Below are positions 33,547 through 43,270 of a DNA stretch of 64,000 nucleotides, in pieces. The notes below the pieces were generated by a model. It had not been told where the DNA came from and made no database searches. It saw only the letters and a list, made by a program, of their open reading frames with translations. Positions within the stretch are counted from its first letter, which is position 1; each line of letters begins with the position of its first letter. Where the stretch lies: positions 1 to 64,000 of the forward strand of contig WRIU01000004.1 in the NCBI GenBank assembly GCA_009782565.1. The letters are read 5' to 3'. The DNA is from Betaproteobacteria bacterium (GTDB lineage: Bacteria > Pseudomonadota > Gammaproteobacteria > Burkholderiales > Rhodocyclaceae). Both the position numbers and the translations under genes were made by a program.

Positions 33547-34853
33547 AGGGTTCACAAATGACGGCAAATATCACCTGCGCTACGCTCTTCGCGGCGCTGG
33601 CGCTGATGCCCGTCGCTCCTTACGCGCAAATGGCCTCGCCAACTCATTACCCCGCCGTACTGCCGCCGGAAGAGACCGTGCGCGATGCGCTCGCGCAACT
33701 TCCGGAACTCCAGGCGGCGCGTGCCAATATCAACTTCTCAGCCTCCGAGCAACAGCGTTTGCAAAGCGGCCCTTATGAATGGAGCGTGCGCGGTGAAACT
33801 GCACAGCGCCGGACGCGCATGGATGGCAATTTTCACGACTACGAAATCTCCGTTGACCGTCCAGTGCGCTGGTTCGGAAAAGCCCGAAAAGATCATGAAC
33901 TTGGACAACAAACGAGAACGCTTGCCGAGGCTGCATACGCCGACTCCTGGCATGAAGCGAGCCGCGCGCTCATTGCCGCATGGTTTGAGTTGCTGCGCGA
34001 GGAGCGCGTTGCGGCGCGGGTTTCCGAACAGGTCTTGCTGAGTGAGCGGCTGCTCGATGTCATGCAAAAGCGTGTACGCGCTGGCGACACGCCAAAAATG
34101 GAACTGCTGTTGGCGCAAACCGAGCACGAGCGCCTGATTGCCGTGCAGCAACAGGCAACGCAGCGGGCAGAATTGGCGCGGATCGCGCTCGAACAGAAAT
34201 ATCCCGGCCTGCCGCTGCCCTCCCCGTCTCCCGCGACGGCTTCCGCGCCGCCGCCCCTGCCGGACATTCCCGGCAATCTGGAACAGACCGACTGGGTTGC
34301 GCGCATCGTTGCCGAGAACCACGAACTCGAACAGGCACAAGCGCAGACACGGCAAAAGCAGCTTCTGGTCGAGCGCAGCGCGCTTGAACGCACCCCCGAC
34401 CCAACCGTCGCGCTACGCTACACCAGCGAACGTGGCGGAGAAGACCGCATTGTCGGCGTAGCCGTCAGTATCCCGCTGCCGGGTGAAGCGCGCCGCGCCA
34501 GCCACGCGGGGGCGCTGGCGCAACTCGACCAGGCGCATCAGGAAGAGGCGCGGGTTCGCAATAAGGCCGAACGTGAAGCGCGGCAACTACTGACTCAGGC
34601 ATTGGCCGCGAAAAAAATCGCCGCTACCCAAGCGCGTATCCGCGATCAAGCGCAGAGCAACGCTGCGCTGGTGACGAAAGCCTACACTTTGGGCGAATCG
34701 GCCTTCGCCGATACCCTGCTCGCAGGCCGCCAAGCGCTCGAAGCTACGCAGGCCAGTGAGGCCGCGCATCTCGACGCCCTCGAAACCCATGCCCGCCTTC
34801 TGCTCGACACGCACAGGATATGGAGCCTGGAACAGGAAAAGGCAAACGATTAG
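33543..34853 (+). CDS. Outer-membrane efflux channel (TolC/CzcC family)
   Basis: A 436-residue outer-membrane factor. The ATG at 33543 overlaps the DUF3240 stop by four bases and starts a signal peptide (TLFAALALMPVAPYAQ). The protein shows the expected internal duplication of two OEP domains with long coiled-coil helices: HEASRALIAAWFELLREERVAARVSEQVLLSERLL in the first, and VRNKAEREARQLLTQALAAKKIAATQAR in the second. GVAVSIPLPGEARRASHAGA marks the usual IPL...R segment of CzcC-like proteins. It would complete the trans-envelope efflux duct with the adaptor and pump. Confidence 0.92.
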   Translation: MKGSQMTANITCATLFAALALMPVAPYAQMASPTHYPAVLPPEETVRDALAQLPELQAARANINFSASEQQRLQSGPYEWSVRGETAQRRTRMDGNFHDYEISVDRPVRWFGKARKDHELGQQTRTLAEAAYADSWHEASRALIAAWFELLREERVAARVSEQVLLSERLLDVMQKRVRAGDTPKMELLLAQTEHERLIAVQQQATQRAELARIALEQKYPGLPLPSPSPATASAPPPLPDIPGNLEQTDWVARIVAENHELEQAQAQTRQKQLLVERSALERTPDPTVALRYTSERGGEDRIVGVAVSIPLPGEARRASHAGALAQLDQAHQEEARVRNKAEREARQLLTQALAAKKIAATQARIRDQAQSNAALVTKAYTLGESAFADTLLAGRQALEATQASEAAHLDALETHARLLLDTHRIWSLEQEKAND

Positions 34854-34868
34854 ATTTGGGCGCTCCGC

Positions 34869-35207
34869 TCAGGCAGCCAACTCGGCGGCCAGCTCCGGAT
34901 GCTTGACAATCAGGCGCAATAAGCAGGTAACGGCTCCGGGCGGCACGAACCGGCCTTGCTCCCAGTCGCGCAGGGTGGCTACTGGCGTGGCAATGCGTTC
35001 GGCAAATGCCGTCTGCGTCATGCCGGATCTGCTCCGCGCTTGGCGCACCAGTATTTGCGCGGGCGTGGTCACACGGCTGCCCTCGGCAGCGTCAGCTTTC
35101 ACTTCGGCCAGAGCGTCGCGCAGACCGGAGATAGGCTCACCTTCATCCGCTTCTATCGCTAAAGCAGTGGCCTCAACATTAATGTTTTTAAGGTCTGACA
35201 GTTTCAT
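34869..35207 (-). CDS. HigA/NadS-type antitoxin, helix-turn-helix
   Basis: A 112-residue protein. The N-terminal ~65 residues form a helix-rich toxin-binding part (MKLSDLKNINVEATALAIEADEGE). The C-terminal HTH (about 62-100) has ILVRQARSRSGMTQTAFAERIATPVATLRDWEQG. The start ATG at 35207 has GAAATGAAAC just upstream and lies one base after the toxin stop, so the pair is translationally coupled, toxin first, as in higBA systems. It should neutralise the toxin and repress the promoter, using the palindrome in the promoter spacer (35529-35543). The stop lies 16 bases from the convergent efflux channel gene. Confidence 0.88.
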   Translation of the reverse strand: MKLSDLKNINVEATALAIEADEGEPISGLRDALAEVKADAAEGSRVTTPAQILVRQARSRSGMTQTAFAERIATPVATLRDWEQGRFVPPGAVTCLLRLIVKHPELAAELAA

Positions 35208-35208
35208 T

Positions 35209-35517
35209 TCAAATTCCTTTTGCAAGTTGGTTGATTTCCTTGGCACTCATGGCGTCCATAGCGGCCTTCGTATAGATAAAGGACAGAAAAACAGCGCAAT
35301 CTTCATCAAGGTAGTAGTAAATCACTCGCACACCTCCGCTCTTGCCCGTACCTCTTCGCTTCCAGCGAACCTTTCGGGCTGCCGGACTTGTTCCCTTGAT
35401 CACATCCCCAGCCATGGGATTGGCAGCAATCCAGTCGATAAACGCCTCAAGCTCGGCATCCGTCCAGATGGCAGCCGCTTGGCGCTGAAAGGTTGGGTGT
35501 TCGATGACGGTATACAT
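35209..35517 (-). CDS. RelE-superfamily toxin (HigB2-like)
   Basis: A 102-residue toxin. The core is the RelE fold of the HigB2 type: FQRQAAAIWTDAELEAFIDWIA helices, NPMAGDVIKGTSPAARKVRWKRRGTGKSGGVRVIYYY strands with the conserved Lys/Arg patch, and LSFIYTKAAMDAMSAKEINQL at the C-terminus. Members cleave mRNA at the ribosome. The ATG at 35517 is chosen because the promoter -10 box ends only seven bases upstream; longer in-frame starts would lie upstream of transcription. The mRNA is therefore leaderless or nearly so. It is the first gene of the toxin-antitoxin operon, between plsC and the efflux operon. Confidence 0.9.
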   Translation of the reverse strand: MYTVIEHPTFQRQAAAIWTDAELEAFIDWIAANPMAGDVIKGTSPAARKVRWKRRGTGKSGGVRVIYYYLDEDCAVFLSFIYTKAAMDAMSAKEINQLAKGI

Positions 35518-35524
35518 GGCTGTG

Positions 35525-35552
35525 ATTATACGGGATACCCGTACATTGTCAA
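35525..35552 (-). promoter_or_regulatory. Toxin-antitoxin promoter with operator in the spacer
   Basis: On the minus strand a perfect TTGACA (35552-35547) is followed after 16 bases by a perfect TATAAT (35530-35525). The spacer holds TACGGG-ATA-CCCGTA (35529-35543), a 6-bp perfect dyad that overlaps the -10 box, ideal for repression by the HTH antitoxin. Predicted transcription start falls at or within one or two bases of the toxin ATG (35517), so no Shine-Dalgarno is available. Confidence 0.8.
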
Positions 35553-35602
35553 CATGCTTGTACACACTTGAGCAGAAAACGCTCTAGGCGCAAGGCGCCC
35601 GC

Positions 35603-36370
35603 TCAGACACTTTCTTCTTCATCCCCTGCCTGTTCCTGTTCGCCATCTTTGAAATGGTGGGGGAACAGGCGGGTCATTTCATTTTCGATCCATTCCTTTG
35701 CGCGGCGGTTGATTTCTTCGGCCTTGACGCCCCTGACTTCAATCACGGGGCCGATGCTGACGACGACTTCGCCCGGATATTTCAGGAACGCCTGCCGCCC
35801 CCAGAATTCGCCCGCGTTGTGCGCCACGGGGACGACCACCACCCCGGCGCGCTTGGCGAGGAATGCGCCGCCAGGGCGGTAACGCCCACGCACACCCGGC
35901 GCGACCCGTGTGCCTTCCGGGAATACCGCTACCCATAGCCCTTCTTTCAGGCGCTCGCGCCCCTGTTCGACGACTTGCGAAAGCGCGTCCTTGCCTGCTT
36001 TGCGGTCGATGGCGATGGAACGGATGCTGGCAAGCCCCCAGCCCAGGAAAGGAATCCAGAGCAGTTCGCGTTTGAGGATGAAGGCAAGCGGCGGAAAAAT
36101 GTATTGCAGCCCGAAAGTTTCCCAGGCCGATTGGTGCTTGGAGACGATGACCGCCGGTCCGGCAGGGATGTTTTCCTGCCCGATCACGCGAAGCCGGATG
36201 CCGAGGAGTTGGCGGGACATCCACATCATCACGGGAACCCACCCCGTCACCCAACGATGGCGGGTCAGCGGTTTCGCGCCGATACAAAACCCTATCATGC
36301 CCAGCGCACCGAAGTAGATTGTCGCCAAGGATGAAGCCACCAGGAAAATAGCGGAACGGATGAAAATCAT
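35603..36370 (-). CDS. plsC: 1-acyl-sn-glycerol-3-phosphate acyltransferase
   Basis: A 255-residue PlsC-family enzyme making phosphatidic acid from lysophosphatidic acid in the inner membrane. One N-terminal transmembrane helix (~5-30) is followed by catalytic motif I KHQSAWET (HX4E, the variant common in Betaproteobacteria), motif II region FLGWGLASIRSIAIDR, and motif III FPEGTR. It is the last gene of glyQ-glyS-gmhB-plsC, 16 bases after gmhB, a well-conserved order linking envelope precursor enzymes. The C-terminal ~20 residues are acidic and variable. Confidence 0.95.
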   Translation of the reverse strand: MIFIRSAIFLVASSLATIYFGALGMIGFCIGAKPLTRHRWVTGWVPVMMWMSRQLLGIRLRVIGQENIPAGPAVIVSKHQSAWETFGLQYIFPPLAFILKRELLWIPFLGWGLASIRSIAIDRKAGKDALSQVVEQGRERLKEGLWVAVFPEGTRVAPGVRGRYRPGGAFLAKRAGVVVVPVAHNAGEFWGRQAFLKYPGEVVVSIGPVIEVRGVKAEEINRRAKEWIENEMTRLFPHHFKDGEQEQAGDEEESV

Positions 36371-36386
36371 GGGAATCCCACTTTCC

Positions 36387-36920
36387 TCAGGCCGTCAGAT
36401 GGGCTGCCACGGCAGCAAGATCGTCGAAAATCACGGTCTGCAGCGGTAACTCCGGGTCTTCGCGCGTCTTCATGCCCTTGCCGGTCAATACCAGGCAAGG
36501 CGAACCACCTACCGCCACGCCCGCTTGCAGGTCGCGCAGGCTATCGCCCACCACCGGCACGCCGGTCAGATCGACATTGAAGCGCTGGCTGATCTCAATG
36601 AGCATCCCCGGTTTGGGTTTGCGGCAATTACAGGGGGAGTCCGCCGGATGCGGGCAGAAAAAGATGGCATCAAGCCGCCCCCCTACCTGGGCAAGGCTTT
36701 TCACCATCTTGTCGTGAATGGCGTTCAGCGTATCCATATCGAAGAGGCCGCGCCCGACCCCGGACTGGTTGGAGGAGACGACCACCCGCCAGCCCCAACG
36801 GTTGAGAAGCGCGATAGCCTCCAGCGAACCGGGGATGGGACGCCATTCGTCGGGCGACTTGATGAACTGCTCGGAGTCGAAGTTGATGACTCCGTCGCGG
36901 TCGAGAATGATGAGGTTCAT
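36387..36920 (-). CDS. gmhB: D-glycero-beta-D-manno-heptose 1,7-bisphosphate 7-phosphatase
   Basis: A 177-residue HAD phosphatase of the ADP-heptose pathway for LPS inner core. HAD motif I is LDRDGVIN, motif II VVSSNQSGVGRG, and motif III/IV KPKPGML...VGDSLRDLQAG. The zinc loop CPHPADSPCNCRKPKP has the Cys-His-Cys-Cys ligands typical of GmhB. The start ATG at 36920 fits MNLIILDRDG. It lies between glyS (22 bases) and plsC (16 bases) on the same strand. Confidence 0.96.
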   Translation of the reverse strand: MNLIILDRDGVINFDSEQFIKSPDEWRPIPGSLEAIALLNRWGWRVVVSSNQSGVGRGLFDMDTLNAIHDKMVKSLAQVGGRLDAIFFCPHPADSPCNCRKPKPGMLIEISQRFNVDLTGVPVVGDSLRDLQAGVAVGGSPCLVLTGKGMKTREDPELPLQTVIFDDLAAVAAHLTA

Positions 36921-36942
36921 GGCAGAAACCCTCCCCGGATGT

Positions 36943-39069
36943 TCAGGCCGATAGCCTTGAGAGATCGGCTACCTTGTTCATCGCGCTGTGCAGTCGGTCG
37001 AGCAGAACCAGGCGGTTTGCGCGTAGCGCCGGGTTTTCGGCATTGACCATAACTTTGTCGAAAAACTCATCCACGATGTCGCGTAAGGCGGCAAGCGTTT
37101 GAAGCGAGGCGCTGTAATCGCCCTGCGTGAATTCCGCGTCGGCCTGCGGCACGAGCCGTTCCAATGCCTCGGATAGCGCGATTTCGGCAGGTTCCGTCAA
37201 CAAGGCGTGATCGAGCTTGGCATCCTTGCCTTCTGTTGCTTTTTTCAGGATGTTGTTGACGCGCTTGTTGGCAGCGGCAAGCACATCGGCTTGAGGCAAT
37301 GCCAAAAATTCGCGCACGGCAGCCAGACGCTTTGGAATATCGGACAGCAACTGCGGGCGCAAACAGAGCACCGCATCAACCTCATGCGCGGTATAGCCCT
37401 GTTCACGCAGGTTGACGGCCAGACGGTCAAAGATGAAATCCTTGAGCTTTGCGGAGCCTTCATCTTCTGTGCAAAGCCCCGCGAAACACGCCGCTGCGAG
37501 GTCGAGCAGATCGGAAAGCGGCACATCCAGGCCGCCTTCCGTCAGTATCCGGATGACGCCGAGCGCGTGGCGGCGCAGCGCGAAGGGGTCTTTGTCGCCC
37601 GTGGGCATCTGCCCGATGCCGAACATGCCCGTGAGCGTTTCCAGCTTGTCCGCCAGCGCAACAACCATGCCGACCTTGCCGCGCGGTAACACATCGCCCG
37701 CGAAACGCGGTTTGTAGTGGTCTTCGATGGCATCGGCAACGTCTTCAGGCAAGCCGTTACTCAAGGCGTAATAGCGCCCCATGATGCCTTGTAGTTCGGG
37801 GAATTCGCCCACCATGTCCGTGAGCAGGTCGGCCTTGGCAAGCTTTGAAGCCTGTTGTATGGCTTTTTGCGCGGCTTTCGGCAAGAAGCCTTTCGGCAAC
37901 TTCTTGGCGATGCCGTTGGCGATGTCGGCCACCCGTTCGCATCGCGCCAACTGGCTGCCGAGCTTGTTGTGATAGACGACCTTCTCCAGTGCCGGAAGAC
38001 GCGCCTCCAGCGTCTTTTTGCGATCCTGGTCGAAAAAGAATTTGGCGTCGGCCAGCCGGGGGCGCACCACGCGCTCGTTGCCGCTGATGATGGCCGAAGG
38101 GTCGGAGGGCGTGAGGTTGCTGACGATCAGGAAATGGTGGGTCAACTTTCCGGCTTCATCCAGCAGCGGAAAGTATTTCTGGTTTGCCTTCATCGTGAGG
38201 ATCAGGCATTCCTGCGGCACTTCCAGATATTCCGGCTCGAATTGCCCGATGAGGACATTGGGCCGTTCGACCAGCGCGGCCACTTCATCGAGCAGCGCGT
38301 CGTCTTCCACCGGATGCAGGCCGGAACCTGCCTTTTCGGCTGCCGCCGCCAACTGGCGGGCAATTTCAGCGCGCCGCTCGGCGAAAGAGGCAATGACCGC
38401 GCCCCTATCGAGCAGGGTCCTGGCGTAATAGTCGGTGTGCTCGATACTGATCGGGTCATCGCCACCCTCGAAGCGATGCCCATACGTCTTCTTTCCTGCA
38501 TGCAGACCGAGCGCGGAAACCGGCACAATGACCGCGCCATGCAGGGCAATCAGCGAATGCGCGGGGCGCACGAAATTGACGCTCGTCCAGCCGTCGGCCA
38601 GTTGGTAGCTCATCACCTTCGGAATCGGCAACGCGGCCAGCGTGGCCTCGATGGCCTTTTGCAGCCCTTCGGCCAACGTTGTGCCCTTGACGGTGCTGTC
38701 AAAGAACAGGGTCTCGGCCTTGCCCGCCCCTTCCCGGCGCAGTTGCGCGACGGCGGACTCATCCGCGCCCAGGGCAGCCAGTTTTTTCAGCAGCGCGGGC
38801 GTGGGCACGCCCGCCGCGTCCAGCCCAACGGAGACCGGCATCAGTTTTTGCGAAACCGCGCGCTCGGCGGCAACGTCAAACACCCCAGTGATGTGCGCGG
38901 CCAACCGGCGCGGCGTAGCGTAAGCAGTGACGGCAGTCTCTTTGGAGACCAATCCGTCCCGTCCGAGGCTCTCGGCCAGCGTGGAAGCAAAACTCTCGCC
39001 CAAAGCCTTCAAAGCCTTGGGCGGCAGTTCTTCAACGAGAATTTCAACGAGGAGGTTTTGGGCTTTCAT
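36943..39069 (-). CDS. glyS: Glycyl-tRNA synthetase beta subunit
   Basis: A 708-residue beta subunit of the bacterial alpha2beta2 GlyRS. The family opening [19 protein letters not shown], the HD-like domain segment with [21 protein letters not shown], and the C-terminal anticodon-binding domain ([19 protein letters not shown]) are complete. It binds tRNA-Gly, while catalysis resides in GlyQ. The start overlaps the glyQ stop by four bases (ATGA). Length fits the usual 690-720 residues. Confidence 0.97.
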   Translation of the reverse strand: MKAQNLLVEILVEELPPKALKALGESFASTLAESLGRDGLVSKETAVTAYATPRRLAAHITGVFDVAAERAVSQKLMPVSVGLDAAGVPTPALLKKLAALGADESAVAQLRREGAGKAETLFFDSTVKGTTLAEGLQKAIEATLAALPIPKVMSYQLADGWTSVNFVRPAHSLIALHGAVIVPVSALGLHAGKKTYGHRFEGGDDPISIEHTDYYARTLLDRGAVIASFAERRAEIARQLAAAAEKAGSGLHPVEDDALLDEVAALVERPNVLIGQFEPEYLEVPQECLILTMKANQKYFPLLDEAGKLTHHFLIVSNLTPSDPSAIISGNERVVRPRLADAKFFFDQDRKKTLEARLPALEKVVYHNKLGSQLARCERVADIANGIAKKLPKGFLPKAAQKAIQQASKLAKADLLTDMVGEFPELQGIMGRYYALSNGLPEDVADAIEDHYKPRFAGDVLPRGKVGMVVALADKLETLTGMFGIGQMPTGDKDPFALRRHALGVIRILTEGGLDVPLSDLLDLAAACFAGLCTEDEGSAKLKDFIFDRLAVNLREQGYTAHEVDAVLCLRPQLLSDIPKRLAAVREFLALPQADVLAAANKRVNNILKKATEGKDAKLDHALLTEPAEIALSEALERLVPQADAEFTQGDYSASLQTLAALRDIVDEFFDKVMVNAENPALRANRLVLLDRLHSAMNKVADLSRLSA

Positions 39070-40001
39070 GTGCGGGCAGCGCTCCGTGCAATTTGATCGA
39101 GCACTTCCTCGGCTCGTTCTCTTTTCGCCATCGGGAAGCCCAAGCGAGCGCGGGAGTCCAGATAACTTTGCGCGACGCTCCGCGCCAGGTTGCGGATGCG
39201 GCCAATATAGGCGGCGCGTTCAGTGACGGAAATCGCGCCGCGCGCGTCGAGCAGGTTGAAGGTGTGCGCGGCCTTGAGCACCTGCTCGTAGGCAGGCAGC
39301 GCCAGTTGCGCTTCCATCAGGAGACGGGCTTCTTTCTCGTGGGCGTTGAAGGCGTCGAACAGGAAAGCGGCGTCCGAATGCTCGAAGTTGTAGGCCGATT
39401 GCTCGACTTCGTTCTGGTGATACACATCGCCGTAGGTCAGCCCCTTCGTCCAGGCAAGCTCGAAGACGTTTTCTACGCCTTGCAGGTACATCGCCAGACG
39501 TTCCAGCCCGTAGGTGATCTCGCCGGTAATAGGCTTGCAGTCGATACCGCCGACCTGCTGGAAGTACGTGAACTGCGTGACCTCCATGCCGTTCATCCAC
39601 ACTTCCCAGCCCAAGCCCCACGCGCCCAGCGTGGGGTTTTCCCAATCGTCCTCGACGAAACGCACATCGTTTTTCTTCAGATCGAACCCCAAGGCTTCGA
39701 GCGAGGCGAGGTATAGATCGAGAATGTTGGACGGCGCGGGCTTCAGGACCACCTGATACTGGTAGTAGTGCTGCATCCGGTTGGGGTTCTCGCCGTAGCG
39801 TCCGTCCTTCGGGCGGCGCGACGGCTGCACGTAGGCGGCACGCCAGGGTTCCGGCCCGATGGCGCGCAGGAAAGTGGCGGTGTGGCTCGTGCCCGCACCG
39901 ACTTCCATGTCGTAAGGCTGTAGCAGGGCGCAACCCTGCCGGCTCCAGAACTCCTGGAGCGTGAGGATGATTTGCTGAAAACTGGGTTTGTCCGTTGACA
40001 T
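39066..40001 (-). CDS. glyQ: Glycyl-tRNA synthetase alpha subunit
   Basis: A 311-residue class II catalytic subunit that forms glycyl-adenylate. It has [32 protein letters not shown] at the N-terminus, [41 protein letters not shown] and [11 protein letters not shown], all nearly invariant in GlyQ. The extended C-terminus ([20 protein letters not shown]) is usual in Betaproteobacteria. It is the first gene of glyQ-glyS-gmhB-plsC. The 212 bases upstream, before the pbpC stop, hold no gene; no terminator or promoter was firmly identified there. Confidence 0.98.
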   Translation of the reverse strand: MSTDKPSFQQIILTLQEFWSRQGCALLQPYDMEVGAGTSHTATFLRAIGPEPWRAAYVQPSRRPKDGRYGENPNRMQHYYQYQVVLKPAPSNILDLYLASLEALGFDLKKNDVRFVEDDWENPTLGAWGLGWEVWMNGMEVTQFTYFQQVGGIDCKPITGEITYGLERLAMYLQGVENVFELAWTKGLTYGDVYHQNEVEQSAYNFEHSDAAFLFDAFNAHEKEARLLMEAQLALPAYEQVLKAAHTFNLLDARGAISVTERAAYIGRIRNLARSVAQSYLDSRARLGFPMAKRERAEEVLDQIARSAART

Positions 40002-40213
40002 AATCGCAGGCTTGTTGGGCGCGCGGCGGCGCGAAAGGATGGGATTTTACCGGGTTTATCGCGTGGCGGCGCGCCCGCTTGCGGAAAGACAGCCTGACGG
40101 CATGGCTTCGACAGAACAATCGAATGGCTTTGGCGCTATAGGCTACGAATTTTTCGAATACCCTTTAATTCGAAATTGTATCCCCGTTCGACCGTTTCTT
40201 TCATTTTTGCGCT

Positions 40214-42571
40214 TCACGGAATCAACTCCACTTCTACGGTTCGCGTATCAACCCGGCCATGATCGTCGACTACGCGCAGCGTATGCCTTCCTGATGGTGC
40301 GCTTTTCCAGATGAGATCTTTGCCCGATACGCTGCTGCCAAGGTAAGTTGTCCCGTAAAACCAGTACAGCACCTCGACATTGCCGTCGGCGGTTGCATGC
40401 AACGTAATTCCGTCGCTGTCTTCTTTGCCGCTGCGAGAAAGCCGCCGCTGATAGGTGAGGCCAGTGCGCGGTGACATGATTTTCGGTGCCATGCCCGCCG
40501 TTTCGGCGCTCCCCAGGCCGCAATCGGCAGGGGGCGGCGGCGCGCGCCGTGGTACACCCGCCTGCGCGAAAAGCTGCCGCAGATCGGAAGACCAAAACTC
40601 GAACACCTCGCGTTTGACGAAACGTGCGTCAAACGGCGGGCATGCCATCCGGCCGTTCCTCGTATCAATCATCACCGCACGATGCAATTCAGACACCTTG
40701 ATCGGCGACACTCCAGGGATGTACCAAGTCTTCACCATACGCGGGCAATCGGCATTCGGCAGATCGCCGGAAGCTTGGCAAACATCGAGCCGAATCACGT
40801 TCAACGGTTGTCGACGCGCCACCCGGATCGAGTTGTCTGTCACCATCAGCGCATCGGCTATGTTGAAGAACAACGGAGCCGCCGCATCAATTCCACGCAA
40901 TTCCGGATTGCTGCTGCCGTCGAAATTGCCAAGCCACACCACTAGCACGTATCGACCCACGACGCCGGTTGTCCACGCATCCCGGAATCCCCACGATGTC
41001 CCGGTTTTCCAGGCAACCGGCAGTGGCATCACCCGTCCGGCGTACGCCACATCGGGGCGCGGGTTCTTTTCCAGCATGTCGAGCGCGATGAAGGCAGCTT
41101 CTTCCGATAAAAGCCGCTCAGGCTTTACAGCCTGTGCTCCTGCCTTCTCCTTGTGCATTACGAGCGGCCGCCACTCCCCCTGATTAGGCAAAACCGCATA
41201 GAGAGCCGCCAACTCGGCCATCGTCACCTCTCCACCGCCCAGCGTCAATGCCAGCCCATAGTGGGCTTCGCTCGCCATTTTGGCGATGTGCGCGCTCTTC
41301 AGAAAATTATAAAGCGATGGATTCTTCAGTTGTGCATTGACGACGACGGCTGGAATGTTGCGCGAACGTATGAGCGCTTGCTGCGCGCTGATTGGTCCAA
41401 CGAATTGCCCATCGAAATTCTCCGGCGCGAAGGGGCCAAAACTCTGCGGCGTATCCCTCAGTACCGTCATCGGATGCAGGATGCCTTGGTCAATCGCCAG
41501 CGCATAGATGAAAGGTTTCAGGGTCGATCCCGGCGAGCGTTTGCCAAGCGCGCCGTTCACCTGCCCCTCAATCGTTGAGTCGAAAAAATTGGCCGAGCCG
41601 AGCCATGCCTTGACTTCCATCGTCGTCCAGTCGAGCAAGAGTGCTGTACCGTTCTTCAATCCGCGCTGCTGCGTCCGCGACAGATAATTGTGCAAGTGTC
41701 GCTCCAGAAGTTTTTGCAACCGCAGATCGAGCGTCGTCTGGATTTCGGACGATGATTTCAGGTTTTGTGCCAAGAGCATCGTCGTGAAGTGCGGCGCCTC
41801 AAATGGCAAGCGCAGTTTGCCGCGCAAGGTGAGCGGTGCCGACACCAGACCCGCCTGCTCCCGCGCCTGAGGATGCTTTTCTACCCAGCGCCCAAAGAGC
41901 CGCATCCGCGCTTCACTTAACCGCGCTTGAGCCTTCTCTCCAGGAGCGCGCGAGAGCGGGTTTTGGGGAATAACCGCCAGCGTCAGGATTTCCGCTAGGC
42001 TCAATGCCTGTGGGCGCTTGCCGAAATAGACCAGGCTCGCTGCGGCAACCCCTTCGATATTGCTCCCGTAAGGCACCGCATTCAGATACGCCTCAAGGAT
42101 TTCTTTCTTGCTGTATCTCGCCTCCAGGCTCAACGCCAGAGCGATCTGCTTCACTTTGCCCCACGGCGAGCGGGTATTGAGCTTATTGAGGAGCCGCGCC
42201 AGTTGCATCGTGAGCGTGGAGCCGCCCTGCTTCACGCCACCGCTGTAGGTTCTGACCGTTGCGCGTATGAGTGCCCATAAGTTGACGCCGGGGTGATAGT
42301 CGAAATACTGATCTTCGTGCAGCTTGACCGCCTCGACCAGTTCCGGCGGTATATCGGACAATGACACCCACAGACGGTATTGCTCATCGCGCGCAAGGGT
42401 AAGTCTCAATAAGGTACCCCGTGCGTCATACACGGCAACCGATGAGGCAATGGCATCGCGCAGCGGTGGCTTTGGCAAAAAACGAACGATAAGAACAACT
42501 GCCGCCAGGAGCAGCGCTGCCTTACCGCACACGCGCAAAACACGCCAACCGCGACTACTGAAAAACGCCAT
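40214..42571 (-). CDS. pbpC: Penicillin-binding protein 1C
   Basis: A 785-residue bifunctional peptidoglycan synthase. It has one N-terminal TM helix (~12-30) and a GT51 transglycosylase domain with HEDQYFDYHPGVN and KQGGSTLTMQLARLL. The transpeptidase domain has SxxK in GSTLKPF near residue 345, SRN and KTGTSWGFRDAW, and a C-terminal BiPBP_C domain (~690-785) as in PBP1C. In E. coli pbpC lies beside the alpha-2-macroglobulin gene yfhM; here the two are separated only by a YiiX-like peptidase gene, which ends 10 bases before this gene's start. A role in wall repair coupled to protease trapping is inferred from that context. Confidence 0.95.
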   Translation of the reverse strand: MAFFSSRGWRVLRVCGKAALLLAAVVLIVRFLPKPPLRDAIASSVAVYDARGTLLRLTLARDEQYRLWVSLSDIPPELVEAVKLHEDQYFDYHPGVNLWALIRATVRTYSGGVKQGGSTLTMQLARLLNKLNTRSPWGKVKQIALALSLEARYSKKEILEAYLNAVPYGSNIEGVAAASLVYFGKRPQALSLAEILTLAVIPQNPLSRAPGEKAQARLSEARMRLFGRWVEKHPQAREQAGLVSAPLTLRGKLRLPFEAPHFTTMLLAQNLKSSSEIQTTLDLRLQKLLERHLHNYLSRTQQRGLKNGTALLLDWTTMEVKAWLGSANFFDSTIEGQVNGALGKRSPGSTLKPFIYALAIDQGILHPMTVLRDTPQSFGPFAPENFDGQFVGPISAQQALIRSRNIPAVVVNAQLKNPSLYNFLKSAHIAKMASEAHYGLALTLGGGEVTMAELAALYAVLPNQGEWRPLVMHKEKAGAQAVKPERLLSEEAAFIALDMLEKNPRPDVAYAGRVMPLPVAWKTGTSWGFRDAWTTGVVGRYVLVVWLGNFDGSSNPELRGIDAAAPLFFNIADALMVTDNSIRVARRQPLNVIRLDVCQASGDLPNADCPRMVKTWYIPGVSPIKVSELHRAVMIDTRNGRMACPPFDARFVKREVFEFWSSDLRQLFAQAGVPRRAPPPPADCGLGSAETAGMAPKIMSPRTGLTYQRRLSRSGKEDSDGITLHATADGNVEVLYWFYGTTYLGSSVSGKDLIWKSAPSGRHTLRVVDDHGRVDTRTVEVELIP

Positions 42572-42580
42572 TTTCAGTCG

Positions 42581-43207
42581 CTATCGCTCGGCCACGACCG
42601 TCAATAAAGGCGACTCGAACATGGCCTGCGGTGAAATCACGGTTTCGTCCATCGGTACCTGGTTGCCGTAGCGTTCCTGGATTTTCTGTTTAACGGCTGG
42701 CGTATCGAGATTGAATTCCCGGATTTTCTGGAGGGCTCCAATCTGGAGGCCCAGCGCGCGGTCATAGATTTTCCAGACCAGTTCCGAGCAGTAGATTCGA
42801 TCATCCGTCCACTCGAAAGTGAGGTCGTAGGACTTGCCAACAAATGTCGTAGCCACCTTGTTCAGCTTTTCCAGAGCCTCCGGCGTCAGCGTCTGTTGAG
42901 CCGTTTTCAGGCGCTTGACCACGTAGTGTCCGCCGGTTCCACGGGCAATCCATTCGGCCAAAGGCGTGTATTTCACTGTGCTGGAAGCCTCAAAGACGGT
43001 GGGCTTGCCCTGTCGGAACAGGACGAGGCCCATGTGGCTGTAGCGCGAACCGGTTGCCTGCTGGACGGCTTGGCTTTGCGCCGAACGCGAGGTGTGAAAA
43101 ATGATGTCGCCTTCATTGACTGCGGGCTGAGCTTTTGCACAACCGATCAGGCTAAAGCAGGCCAGAAAACAAGAGAGCAACCCGGTACGGGCAGACCAAT
43201 GAAACAT
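42581..43207 (-). CDS. YiiX-like permuted papain-fold (NlpC/P60 superfamily) lipoprotein
   Basis: A 208-residue protein (216 from an ATG at 43231). The N-terminus is a lipoprotein signal (LLSCFLACFSLIGC, lipobox LIGC). The catalytic order is permuted: His comes first in GSRYSHMGLVLF and Cys later in RIYCSELVWKIYDRA, as in the YiiX/YebB group. The likely substrate is an amide bond in peptidoglycan peptides or lipid-linked peptides; family substrates are not established. It sits between the macroglobulin gene (upstream, across a strong stem-loop) and pbpC (10 bases downstream), so it probably belongs to the same envelope operon. Confidence 0.88.
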   Translation of the reverse strand: MFHWSARTGLLSCFLACFSLIGCAKAQPAVNEGDIIFHTSRSAQSQAVQQATGSRYSHMGLVLFRQGKPTVFEASSTVKYTPLAEWIARGTGGHYVVKRLKTAQQTLTPEALEKLNKVATTFVGKSYDLTFEWTDDRIYCSELVWKIYDRALGLQIGALQKIREFNLDTPAVKQKIQERYGNQVPMDETVISPQAMFESPLLTVVAER

Positions 43208-43270
43208 GCAGGAACGATAGGCTGTGTTCATGTTGTGGGTACTATGCAGACCATGTCGGGACTAAACAGC

